Assembly: GCA_017424235.1 (NCBI GenBank)
Contig: JAFPAQ010000039.1
Coordinates: 1 to 59,519, forward strand
Length of the DNA: 59,519 nt
Direction: 5' to 3'
Origin: Lachnospiraceae bacterium
GTDB taxonomy: Bacteria; Bacillota; Clostridia; Lachnospirales; Lachnospiraceae
The stretch's first letter is position 1. Each line of letters opens with the position of its first letter. A program made the translations under genes and the position numbers. Shown piece by piece: positions 8,009 to 15,939 of the stretch. Below the pieces are notes generated by a model that searched no databases, was not told the origin of the DNA, and was given only the letters and a program-made list of their open reading frames with translations.

Positions 8009-8860
8009 ATGAAAATAGCAGTTACTTATGAAAATGGAGAAATTTTTCAACATTTTGGACATACTGAACAGTTTAAGGTATATGACGTAGAAAATGGTAA
8101 GATATTATCCTCTGCGATAATAGGATCTGATGGACATGGACATGGCGCACTTGCAAACCTTCTGCATGATAATAAAATAGACGTCTTGATCTGTGGAGGT
8201 ATAGGTGGAGGTGCACAGGCAGCTCTTTCTGAACAGGGAATTGAGCTTTTTGCAGGTGCCAGTGGTTTGGCAGATGAGGCAGTAAAAAAATACCTTAACG
8301 GCGAACTGACTTCCACAGGTGCAAATTGTGATCACCATGGCGAAGGTCATACCTGTAAAGATCATGATGATGAAGATTGTGGTTCACATTGTGGAAGCGG
8401 CTGTGGAGGTTGCCATAGCAAACCGGCTTTTTCAGGAAAGAATGTGGGCAAGACCGTAAGAGCACATTACAGAGGTACCTTTAATGATGGAACACAGTTT
8501 GATTCTTCATATGACAGAGGTGAGCCTTTGGAATTTGTCTGTGGTGCAGGCATGATGATTTTAGGCTTTGATAAGGCAGTTGCAGATATGGAAGTGGGAC
8601 AGACAGTGGATATTCATCTGGAACCTTCAGAGGCTTATGGAGAAGCTGATCCAAATGCCATATTTACTGTGGAGATTGCTAAAATGCCAGGCGCAGAAGA
8701 ATTGGAGGCAGGACAGCAGGTTTACCTTCAAAATATTTATGGTCAGCCCTTCCCGGTAAAAGTGACAGCAAAAGATGAAACAACCATTACTTTTGACGCA
8801 AATCATGAAATGGCTGGTAAAGAGCTTAATTTCAAAATCGAGCTCGTTGAAGTATTGTAA
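8009..8860 (+). CDS. Fusion of NifX/NifB-type cluster-binding domain, His/Cys-rich linker and SlyD-like FKBP prolyl isomerase
   Basis: The product has 283 residues in three parts. Residues 1-100 form a dinitrogenase iron-molybdenum cofactor (NifX/NifB-C) domain: MKIAVTYENGEIFQHFGHTEQF and ICGGIGGGAQ. Residues about 105-137 are a metal-binding linker with C107, H109, H110, H114, C116, H119, C124, H127, C128, C132, C135 and H136. Residues about 145-283 are a SlyD-type FKBP prolyl isomerase with its insert-in-flap chaperone domain (VRAHYRGTFNDGTQFDSS, LEPSEAYGEADP). SlyD proteins bind nickel through a His/Cys-rich tail, whereas here that region lies between domains. The downstream neighbour is a NiCo-riboswitch-controlled exporter, so a role in nickel/cobalt or Fe-S handling is a reasonable inference. 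It is probably cytoplasmic, as no signal peptide is seen. Confidence 0.88.
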   Translation: MKIAVTYENGEIFQHFGHTEQFKVYDVENGKILSSAIIGSDGHGHGALANLLHDNKIDVLICGGIGGGAQAALSEQGIELFAGASGLADEAVKKYLNGELTSTGANCDHHGEGHTCKDHDDEDCGSHCGSGCGGCHSKPAFSGKNVGKTVRAHYRGTFNDGTQFDSSYDRGEPLEFVCGAGMMILGFDKAVADMEVGQTVDIHLEPSEAYGEADPNAIFTVEIAKMPGAEELEAGQQVYLQNIYGQPFPVKVTAKDETTITFDANHEMAGKELNFKIELVEVL

Positions 8861-8891
8861 GCCGCAAGCTTCAAGCAATATGGTATAAATG

Positions 8892-8920
8892 ACAAAGGAT
8901 ATAGCTTTTATATCCTTTGT
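8892..8920 (+). terminator. Intrinsic terminator after the NifX-SlyD fusion gene
   Basis: The perfect 12-bp stem ACAAAGGATATA (8892-8903) and TATATCCTTTGT (8909-8920) has a 5-nt loop. Only a short T-rich stretch follows. It separates this gene from the riboswitch-controlled unit. Confidence 0.75.
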
Positions 8921-8950
8921 TTATTGATTAAATAAAATTATTAATAATAA

Positions 8951-8979
8951 TTGACAGATAATATTGAATATGATATTAT
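8951..8979 (+). promoter_or_regulatory. Promoter of the NiCo riboswitch transcript
   Basis: Consensus TTGACA (8951-8956) and TATTAT (8974-8979) are spaced by 17 nt. It sits about 40 bp before the aptamer, so constitutive initiation with control by the riboswitch is expected. Confidence 0.75.
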
Positions 8980-9010
8980 AATCGAAACTCTTTGCACTGC
9001 ATACAAATCT

Positions 9011-9110
9011 ACAGTACAAACTGAGCAGACCGTGATATCATATATCATGGAGTCGGGTCACAGTTGTGACAGTGGAATCTATAAATAGCTATTCCGCGGG
9101 ACAGTAGTTG
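9011..9110 (+). promoter_or_regulatory. NiCo (czcD) riboswitch aptamer
   Basis: The four conserved junction blocks of the NiCo riboswitch are present in order: ACTGAGCAG (9020-9028), GGAGTCGGG (9049-9057), GACAGTGG (9068-9075) and GGGACAGT (9098-9105). Stems connect them: the P2 arms around CGTGATATCA/TATATCATGG, the P3 arms GTCACA/TGTGAC, and the P4 arms GGAAT (9074-9078)/ATTCC (9091-9095). The aptamer cooperatively binds Ni2+ or Co2+ and is known to control czcD-type exporters. Here it lies 260 bp upstream of a CDF exporter. The 3' half overlaps a terminator, so metal binding should switch expression on. Confidence 0.92.
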
Positions 9111-9136
9111 CTAATACTGGTTCGTGGAATTTTTTT
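9091..9136 (+). terminator. Riboswitch-controlled terminator
   Basis: ATTCCGCG (9091-9098) pairs with CGTGGAAT (9123-9130), with inner CAGTA/TACTG pairing, and seven T residues follow (9130-9136). The 5' arm ATTCC is also the 3' strand of aptamer stem P4 and overlaps the conserved GGGACAG block. The terminator and the metal-bound aptamer are therefore mutually exclusive, the on-switch arrangement. Confidence 0.88.
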
Positions 9137-9373
9137 ACTCTTTTTTCTTTCTAAATAACTATTCCCACGAATTAAGAAGTGACATGGAGGTATATTTTTA
9201 CTGATTTTTGATTGTATATTCAACTTTTAGGCATTTTTATCGCTTTTGTTCTAATATACTTTTCAAAAATTACTATTGTTGTTATAAACAACACTAATCT
9301 AGCACAGTGTTACTTATTTAAAAATCGCTGTACTAGTATACACCCCAAAAATTTAAAAGGATGGTTATTTATT

Positions 9374-10294
9374 ATGAAGAAAAACAAAAACGACAAAAAC
9401 AACAATCATGTATCTGAAACAGAATTTCAGAAAATAGCAAACAAGGTATCTGTTATCGCTATTATCGCAAATGTAATCTTATCACTGTTTAAGCTTATCG
9501 CAGGAGTAGTAGCACATTCAAGCGCAATGATAAGTGATGCTGTTCATTCGGCATCTGATGTATTTAGTACGATTGTGGTAATAATAGGAATAAGCTTTGC
9601 TTCCAAAGAATCTGATAAGGAACACCCCTATGGTCATGAAAGACTTGAATGTGTTGCTGCCATGATTCTTGCCATGGTATTATTTGTCACTGGTTTTGGA
9701 ATAGGAATAAGTGCGTTAAAAGGAATAATAACAGGAGAATATAATACCATGATGGTACCTGGAAGTCTGGCACTTGTTGCAGCAATTGTTTCTATTGTTA
9801 CCAAGGAAGCACTTTACTGGTACACCAGATTTTATGCAAAAAAGATTGATTCCAGCGCACTTATGGCAGATGCATGGCACCATCGTTCAGACGCTTTATC
9901 ATCTATTGGAGCTCTTATTGGTATAGGCGGAGCTATGATGGGATTTCCTATTATGGATTTGCTGGCGAGCTTTGTGATATTCTTATTTATTATCAAAGCT
10001 GCTTATGATATATTCAAGGATGCAATAGATAAAATGGTTGATCATGCATGTGATGAAGAATTCGAGCAGAGCATATATGATTTTGTAATAAAAAACGAAG
10101 AAGTGATATGTATTGATCTTTTGCAGACAAGAATGTTTGGCAACAAGATTTATGTTGATATTGAGATAGCATTAGATGGAGCATATACTTTGCAGAAAGC
10201 ACATGATATAGCAGAGAATATTCACAGTGATATTGAAAATAATTTTCCAAAGGTGAAGCATATCATGGTTCATGTTAATCCTGCTGTAAAATAA
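9374..10294 (+). CDS. Cation diffusion facilitator (CDF) metal exporter, likely Ni/Co
   Basis: The product is a 306-residue inner-membrane CDF transporter. About six membrane segments start at VSVIAIIANVILSLF. The metal sites are visible as HSASD in helix 2 and HHRSD in helix 5, and a cytoplasmic C-terminal domain ends with the KHIMVHVNP motif. CDF proteins exchange divalent metals for protons to lower cytoplasmic metal. The NiCo riboswitch upstream points to nickel/cobalt export rather than zinc. I start at the ATG at 9374, which has AAAAGG exactly 13 nt upstream. A TTG start at 9212 would add 54 residues not typical for the family. A 150-bp AT-rich leader without recognised signals separates the terminator and the start. 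Confidence 0.92.
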   Translation: MKKNKNDKNNNHVSETEFQKIANKVSVIAIIANVILSLFKLIAGVVAHSSAMISDAVHSASDVFSTIVVIIGISFASKESDKEHPYGHERLECVAAMILAMVLFVTGFGIGISALKGIITGEYNTMMVPGSLALVAAIVSIVTKEALYWYTRFYAKKIDSSALMADAWHHRSDALSSIGALIGIGGAMMGFPIMDLLASFVIFLFIIKAAYDIFKDAIDKMVDHACDEEFEQSIYDFVIKNEEVICIDLLQTRMFGNKIYVDIEIALDGAYTLQKAHDIAENIHSDIENNFPKVKHIMVHVNPAVK

Positions 10295-10329
10295 ATAATT
10301 AAAATAAATATATTTTTGGAGGCCATTAT

Positions 10330-10839
10330 ATGTCAAACATTAATGAAAATTTTGTATTTAGAAGTATTAATGCAGATGAAGTTGATCAGGCTGTAATAAT
10401 TGAACATATCTGTTTTCCGCCAAATGAGGCATGTTCTGAAAAGTGCATAAAAGAGAGAGTAAAAAAGGCTCCTGAAAGATTTCTGGTTGCAATAGACAAG
10501 AAAACTGATAAACTCGCAGGATTTTTAAATGGTCTTGCAACAAATGAAAAAGTCTTCCGTGATGATTTTTTTCTTGATGCTGAATTGTATGAACCTAATG
10601 GAGAATATATTATGTTATTAGGACTTGATGTCCTGCCTGAATACAGAGGACAGGGACTTGGAAGAGAGCTTGTAAATCAGTATTCTATTAGAGAAAAAGC
10701 ACTTGGAACCAAAAGATTGGTGCTTACATGCCTTGAAGAAAAAGTCGAAATGTACTTAAAATTTGGCTTTACAGATAATGGAATTGCCAATTCTGCCTGG
10801 GGTGGAGAGCAATGGCATGAAATGTATATAGATGTATAA
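10330..10839 (+). CDS. GNAT-family N-acetyltransferase
   Basis: The product is 169 residues and has the GNAT acetyl-CoA-binding core: LGLDVLPEYRGQGLGRELVNQY contains the Q/R-x-x-G-x-G/A pyrophosphate loop (RGQGLG), followed by LVLTCLEEKVEMYLKFGFTDNG. The substrate cannot be told; related proteins acetylate small amines or protein N-termini. A TTGGAGG ribosome binding site lies 8 nt before the ATG. The gap to the CDF gene is only 35 bp with no terminator seen, so it may be co-transcribed under the metal riboswitch. Confidence 0.85.
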   Translation: MSNINENFVFRSINADEVDQAVIIEHICFPPNEACSEKCIKERVKKAPERFLVAIDKKTDKLAGFLNGLATNEKVFRDDFFLDAELYEPNGEYIMLLGLDVLPEYRGQGLGRELVNQYSIREKALGTKRLVLTCLEEKVEMYLKFGFTDNGIANSAWGGEQWHEMYIDV

Positions 10840-11020
10840 TTAATAACAACTGTTTTTATCTTTATTTTGAGCAATCAATGAATTATATTAAGCAAAAAAT
10901 AATAGGCGAATTTCCATTTGAACAGCTATAATTTACCTAAATATAAAATTAGCCCTTGATTTATTACTTACCGCGAAGAACGAGTGAGCAGTAATATTCA
11001 TATGGCAGAATGGAGAGACT

Positions 11021-13816
11021 ATGATAAACAAGAAATTGATTGCAACATTTATTATTTGTACCTGTGTATTAAGTGGATGTGCAGGTACAAGTCCGACACC
11101 GGATGAAAGTCAGGAAGTTCAGGTTAATAACGAACAGACTACTGTGGAAACAGAAATAACTTCGGAGATTAGTACTGAAGCTGTGGCAGAAGCTATGGAT
11201 TATTCCCGGTTATTTAAGGATTTGGAAATTGCAAAAAGAGAAAAAGGTAAAGATGAAGCCAATCCGGTAATGACTCAGACTTACGGTGCAGATCCATATG
11301 CAATGGAATATGATGGAAGACTTTATATTTATATGACAGCAGATGCATATGAATATGATAATACATTAAAAATAAAAGAAAATTCATATGGTAAAATAAA
11401 TACAATAAGAGTGATTTCAACAGATGATATGGTTAACTTTACTGACCATGGTTCAATAAAGGTGGCTGGCAATCAGGGTGCTGCCAAATGGGCTCACAAT
11501 TCATGGGCTCCGGCAGCAGCATGGAAAATGATTGATGGCAAACCAAAATTTTTCTTATACTTTGCAGATGCCGGTGGTGGAATTGGTGTATTGCAGTCTG
11601 ACAGTCCGGTCGGACCATTTGAAGATCCCTTAGGACATGGACTTATCACTAGAGAAACCCCAACCTGTGCCGATATTACATGGCTTTTTGACCCTGCTGT
11701 ATTAGTTGATGATGATGGAAAAGCATATATATATTTCGGTGGAGGTGTGCCTGAGGGTAAAGAAGCAAATCCAGGTAATGCGAGAGTTGCACAGCTGGGC
11801 GATGATATGATTAGTATCAAGGGGACTCCTAAACTTATAGATGCTCCATACTTATTTGAAGACTCAGGAATACATAAATATGGAAATAAATATTATTACA
11901 CATACTGCACAAACTGGCAGGTTGATCAGGCAGGTACTGATAAGTATGGTTTTGTAAATGCTGAGATTGCATGTATGGAAAGCAACAGCCCAATGGGACC
12001 TTTTAAGTACAAGGAAACTATATTAGAAAACCCGGGAAAACAATTTGGACTTTATGGCAATAATCACCATTGTGTATTCGAATTTAATAACAAATGGTAT
12101 ATAACATATCATACAAGGCAGCTTGAAAAAATCAGAGATATTGAAAAAGGTTATAGATGTACGCATATCAATTCTGTTAATATTAAAGATGATGGAACAA
12201 TAGGTTATATTACACAGAATTTGAAAGGATGCAAACAATTAAAATATGTAAATCCTTATGAAATAAACTCAGCAGCAAATATGACAGAGGCCGGAGGAAA
12301 TATTACATTTATCGGCTCAGATTCCCTCAGCAATTACAATGGCTGTGGAAATATGGCAGTAAAGGCTCAGTCAGGGGGATTTATTCATGTAAGAGGTGTT
12401 GATTTTGAAAAGAAAACACCTAAGAAATTCAAAGCTACATTAAAGAAAACAGGTGATATTGATGAGTCCTGCGTTATTGAATTAAGAACTACAAGCCTAA
12501 ATGGAAATGTATTGGGATATTTGCCTGTTGGAAAACTTATGGCTGAAAAAGATAATGCAGACACAGATTTTCTTGAATATGAAATAGAACTTACAGATAC
12601 TCCGGAGGGCGTCAAAGATTTATTTCTTACATTTTCCGGTGAAGGATATGCAATTGATACATGGACATTTACAGAAATTGATGACTGGTATCCGGAAGTA
12701 ATCAAAGAGTCGCTTATTTCTACAGGAACAAATAACAGACTTGAAAAAGTTATCACAAAACTTGAAAATGGTGAAGATATAAGCATAGCATTTATCGGAG
12801 GTTCTGTTACAGAAGGTGCAGGTGCGTCTGATATTACAGAATCTTATGCCGACAGAGTAGCAACAGATATTCAGAACAAATATCCTGATTCCAACATAAC
12901 ATATATAAATGCAGGACTTGGTGGAACACCTTCAGCACTCGGTGTTATGAGATATGAAAGAGACGTCATTAATAAGCTTGGACAAAAACCGGATATCGTA
13001 TTTATTGAATTTGCAGTAAATGATTATCAGGAAGAAACAGATGGAAGAGCTTATGAAAGTCTTGTTCGTGATATTCTTGAAAGCAATAAAAACACAGCTG
13101 TAATTTTAAACTTTGCAGTCTTTAAATCACATTGGAATATGCAGGATACATATATCCCTGTTGGAGAACTCTATGGATTACCAATGGTAAGTGTAAAAAA
13201 TACAGTTGATATGGCTTATGAAAAAGAAAAGCTTAATGATAAAGAATATTTTTCTGATGAATATCATCCAACTTCTTATGGTCATAAAATTATGGCTGAT
13301 TGTATAGCCTATCTTTTTGAACAGGTTGAGACAAAAGACAGAGACTTAGATATAGCCGCTTTACCTGAAGAAACCGAAAAAGGACTTGATTTTCAGAATA
13401 TAAAATTGGTAACAGCTAAAGATGCAAAAGGTGCAAAAATTACAAAAGGCGATTTTAATGCAAAGGATACACAGGTTCATGCATTTATGAGAAATGGTGA
13501 ATTAGCTTTTGCAGATAACTGGATGTATGATGGAAGTGGTTCTAACAAAGAATTTTCTATTAAGCTTAATTGTAAAAATATTCTTCTAAATTTTAAACAA
13601 AGCGGAAATATGGAAGAATTTGGAACAGCTGTTATTTTAATAGATGGTGAACCGGTAAGGGAAATAAATGCTTATACACAAGGCGGATGGAATCAGTCTA
13701 TAGTAGCATTGATACTGGATGAAGAAGAAACAAAAACACATGTTATGACAATAAAAATGAAAGACGGAGATGAAAACAAGAAGTTTACGATTCTTGGAAT
13801 CGCATACACTGATTAA
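11021..13816 (+). CDS. Secreted lipoprotein with GH43 glycosidase, CBM6-like and SGNH esterase domains
   Basis: This 931-residue protein starts with a lipoprotein signal (CVLSGC, lipidated Cys20). Residues about 85-410 form a GH43 five-bladed propeller with the expected acids: Asp91 in GADPYAM (base), Asp224 in WLFDPAVL (pKa modulator) and Glu280 in LFEDSGI (acid). Residues about 420-555 look like a CBM6-type sugar-binding domain (IHVRGVDFEKKTPKKF). Residues about 585-775 are an SGNH/GDSL hydrolase with Ser595 in FIGGSVTEGAG, a block III FAVND and Asp746/His749 in DEYHPTSYGH. A further beta-rich tail of 160 residues is unassigned. Together this predicts a cell-surface debranching enzyme removing arabinose/xylose and acetyl groups from xylan. 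No control element was recognised upstream. Confidence 0.88.
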   Translation: MINKKLIATFIICTCVLSGCAGTSPTPDESQEVQVNNEQTTVETEITSEISTEAVAEAMDYSRLFKDLEIAKREKGKDEANPVMTQTYGADPYAMEYDGRLYIYMTADAYEYDNTLKIKENSYGKINTIRVISTDDMVNFTDHGSIKVAGNQGAAKWAHNSWAPAAAWKMIDGKPKFFLYFADAGGGIGVLQSDSPVGPFEDPLGHGLITRETPTCADITWLFDPAVLVDDDGKAYIYFGGGVPEGKEANPGNARVAQLGDDMISIKGTPKLIDAPYLFEDSGIHKYGNKYYYTYCTNWQVDQAGTDKYGFVNAEIACMESNSPMGPFKYKETILENPGKQFGLYGNNHHCVFEFNNKWYITYHTRQLEKIRDIEKGYRCTHINSVNIKDDGTIGYITQNLKGCKQLKYVNPYEINSAANMTEAGGNITFIGSDSLSNYNGCGNMAVKAQSGGFIHVRGVDFEKKTPKKFKATLKKTGDIDESCVIELRTTSLNGNVLGYLPVGKLMAEKDNADTDFLEYEIELTDTPEGVKDLFLTFSGEGYAIDTWTFTEIDDWYPEVIKESLISTGTNNRLEKVITKLENGEDISIAFIGGSVTEGAGASDITESYADRVATDIQNKYPDSNITYINAGLGGTPSALGVMRYERDVINKLGQKPDIVFIEFAVNDYQEETDGRAYESLVRDILESNKNTAVILNFAVFKSHWNMQDTYIPVGELYGLPMVSVKNTVDMAYEKEKLNDKEYFSDEYHPTSYGHKIMADCIAYLFEQVETKDRDLDIAALPEETEKGLDFQNIKLVTAKDAKGAKITKGDFNAKDTQVHAFMRNGELAFADNWMYDGSGSNKEFSIKLNCKNILLNFKQSGNMEEFGTAVILIDGEPVREINAYTQGGWNQSIVALILDEEETKTHVMTIKMKDGDENKKFTILGIAYTD

Positions 13817-13843
13817 TTTATTGGGAAAGGCTTGGTTATAATG

Positions 13844-13872
13844 TACAAAAACCCTAAACGGAAGTTTTTGTA
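13844..13872 (+). terminator. Hairpin between the GH43 gene and the lysR-type gene
   Basis: TACAAAAAC (13844-13852) and GTTTTTGTA (13864-13872) form a perfect 9-bp stem with an 11-nt loop. No clear T-tract follows beyond the T-rich arm, so termination is plausible but weak. It overlaps the leader of the lysR-type gene. Confidence 0.4.
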
Positions 13873-13899
13873 TAACTTGAAGAAAGCATGGTGATTAAT

Positions 13900-14799
13900 A
13901 TGACATTACAGCAGTTAAAATACATTACAACAGTAGCGGAGATTGGAAATATTACAGAAGCCGCAGAAAAACTCTTCATATCACAACCAAGTCTTACCAA
14001 TGCAATACAGGTGTTAGAGAATGAACTTAATGTTAATATCTTTATCCGTTCCAACAAGGGTGTGACAGTAACCGGTGAGGGAGAAGAAGTTCTTTCTTAT
14101 GCAAGACAGATACTAGAGCAGGCGGCACTTTTGCATGAAAAATTCGGAGATGTTAAACAGAGAAATCCACGTTTTTCAGTTTCATGCCAACATTATTCAT
14201 TTGCTGTTAATGCTTTCGTGGATCTTATCAAAGAATATGATTATGACAAATATGATTTTACGATACGTGAAACACAGACCCATGAAATAATAGAAGATGT
14301 AAGCTATGGAAAAAGTGAAATTGGATTATTGTATCTCAGCAAAAAAAATGAGGAAGTAATTTCAAAGATGCTAAAGAAAAATGATTTGGTTTTTCAGGAG
14401 CTGTTCATTGCAAAACCACATGTTTTCATAGCCAGTTTACATCCTTTAGCTAATAAGAAAATGATAACATTTCAGGATCTTGAAAATTATCCGTATCTTT
14501 CATTTGAACAGGGTGAACATAATTCGTTTTATTTTTCAGAAGAGATATTAAGTTCTTTAGACAGTACCAAAAATATAAAGGTCAGAGACAGGGCTACACT
14601 ATTCAATCTTCTTATTGGTCTTAATGGATATACAGTAAGTTCAGGTGTTATTGATGCAGAGCTTAATGGAGAGCATATAATTGCCAGACCACTAGATGTC
14701 GATGAAGAAATGCATATAGGTGTTATTTTAAAGAAAAATATGAATCTTAGCATATATGGCAAATTCTATATGGAAGCCTTAAAAAAATATATCTCATAG
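13900..14799 (+). CDS. LysR-family transcriptional regulator
   Basis: The product is 299 residues, with an N-terminal winged helix (MTLQQLKYITTVAEIGNITEAAEKLFISQPSLTNAIQVLE) and a periplasmic-binding-like effector domain. LysR proteins usually control a neighbouring gene and respond to a metabolite of that pathway. The nearby candidates are the EamA exporter and the cysteine synthase gene at 15940, so cysteine or O-acetylserine metabolism is a reasonable guess. The ATG at 13900 follows a GAAAGC/ATGGT-type leader with a 12-nt gap; an in-frame ATG at 13888 lies inside that leader and is not used here. The gene ends before a strong bidirectional terminator. Confidence 0.87.
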   Translation: MTLQQLKYITTVAEIGNITEAAEKLFISQPSLTNAIQVLENELNVNIFIRSNKGVTVTGEGEEVLSYARQILEQAALLHEKFGDVKQRNPRFSVSCQHYSFAVNAFVDLIKEYDYDKYDFTIRETQTHEIIEDVSYGKSEIGLLYLSKKNEEVISKMLKKNDLVFQELFIAKPHVFIASLHPLANKKMITFQDLENYPYLSFEQGEHNSFYFSEEILSSLDSTKNIKVRDRATLFNLLIGLNGYTVSSGVIDAELNGEHIIARPLDVDEEMHIGVILKKNMNLSIYGKFYMEALKKYIS

Positions 14800-14813
14800 C
14801 GGAATACAGAATC

Positions 14814-14843
14814 GAGTAGGAGGAAATTTATTTCCTCCTACTC
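14814..14843. terminator. Bidirectional terminator between lysR-type and EamA genes
   Basis: The 13-bp perfect arms GAGTAGGAGGAAA (14814-14826) and TTTCCTCCTACTC (14831-14843) have a TTTA loop. The structure covers the last codons of the convergent EamA gene and serves both directions. Confidence 0.85.
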
Positions 14844-15757
14844 TTTGGTTTTGCAGGTATTTGCGAAAATATAATTGATCCAAATATAATTGCACATCCT
14901 ATTAATTCCCGACTACTCAATTTCTCATTTAAGATTAACCAGCCACCTAATACTGAAAAGACTGATTCAAGACTCATTATTAATGAAGCAATAGTGGGAT
15001 TAAGATTACGCTGTCCGAAAATCTGCAAAGTATATGCTATTCCACAAGAGCATATACCGGCATATAGAATAGAAATCCATGCAGTTGGTATTGTCAATGA
15101 AATCAACCAGTTATTTATTGAATCTGTGGTAAAACCGACTTCTGTAATAAGCATTGGTATTGAAGAACATATGCCACACACAAGAAATTCTATACATGAG
15201 AGCCTTGCAGGATCCACCAAAATAGAAAAATGGTCTACACAAAGTATTTGTATTGAAAAAACCAAAGCACACAATAAAAGCAAAATATCCGGAAAAGTCA
15301 ATGTAAGTGTATCTGTCTTACACAACAAATAAAGACCAACCAAAGCAGCCATTACAGCAAACCATACATTTATTGGACACTTCTTATTAAGAAAGATTCC
15401 TAAAACAGGAACTATCAATATATAACAGGCAGTTAAAAAGCCCGCTTTTCCTGCACTTGTACCGAGATTTATGCCTACCTGCTGAAGGTTACTTGCAAAG
15501 AAAAGAGCAATACCAGTTGTTATTCCACCTAAAATGAGTTTTTTTATTTCTGCTTTTGTAGAGGGTTTTTTAGAAATTCCGATTTTATCAAACAGATATA
15601 TAATAGGTATTAATACAACACTTCCGATAAGATTTCTTATGCAGTTAAAGGTATATGGCCCTATTAACTCGCCACCGGAGCTTTGCGCCACAAATGCAAA
15701 TCCCCAGATTAGTGCTGCTATTAATAGTAAAATTGAATTTTTAGTCTGATTTCTCAT
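14828..15757 (-). CDS. EamA/DMT-family membrane transporter
   Basis: The product is 309 residues and belongs to the drug/metabolite transporter superfamily, with ten predicted membrane segments in two EamA repeats (start NSILLLIAALIWGFAFVAQSSGG; second repeat around PTAWISILYAGICSCGIAYTLQIFGQR). Such proteins export amino acids or small metabolites; the position next to a LysR regulator and cysteine synthase makes cysteine or a related compound a guess only. I start at 15757 because CCTTTC (GAAAGG on the coding strand) lies exactly 13 nt upstream. Upstream in-frame ATGs at 15793 and 15778 precede or overlap that site. Confidence 0.88.
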   Translation of the reverse strand: MRNQTKNSILLLIAALIWGFAFVAQSSGGELIGPYTFNCIRNLIGSVVLIPIIYLFDKIGISKKPSTKAEIKKLILGGITTGIALFFASNLQQVGINLGTSAGKAGFLTACYILIVPVLGIFLNKKCPINVWFAVMAALVGLYLLCKTDTLTLTFPDILLLLCALVFSIQILCVDHFSILVDPARLSCIEFLVCGICSSIPMLITEVGFTTDSINNWLISLTIPTAWISILYAGICSCGIAYTLQIFGQRNLNPTIASLIMSLESVFSVLGGWLILNEKLSSRELIGCAIIFGSIIFSQIPAKPKSRRK

Positions 15758-15857
15758 TTTAATAACCATGCCTTTCAACATTTTATTCACCATAACATTG
15801 CCTGTGAATCATTGTCAAGATTTGAAAAAAATTTATGGTGCTAATCATATTAAAGTA

Positions 15858-15896
15858 TGATATAATACTATCGTTTGCGTTTAGTATCGAATACTA
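15858..15896 (+). promoter_or_regulatory. Extended -10 promoter with ATACTA inverted half-sites upstream of cysteine synthase
   Basis: TGATATAAT (15858-15866) is an extended -10 element. Immediately downstream, TAGTAT-CGA-ATACTA (15882-15896) is a 6-bp inverted repeat, and a further ATACTA overlaps the -10 end at 15865. Several half-sites of one sequence next to a LysR-type gene suggest a regulator site, though the binding protein is not shown. Confidence 0.5.
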
Positions 15897-15939
15897 TATA
15901 AATAGAATATTATAATTATATATGAAAGAGAGAACAGAT

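Noticed and set aside
9212-9373. 54-residue N-terminal extension of the CDF exporter from a TTG codon
   Set aside because: The extension is not typical for CDF proteins, its TTG lacks a correctly spaced ribosome site, and the ATG at 9374 has AAAAGG 13 nt upstream.
10963-10995. ATTACT/AGTAAT inverted ends upstream of the GH43 gene as an operator or hairpin
   Set aside because: Only six base pairs at each end with a 21-nt poorly paired interior; too weak to list as a feature.
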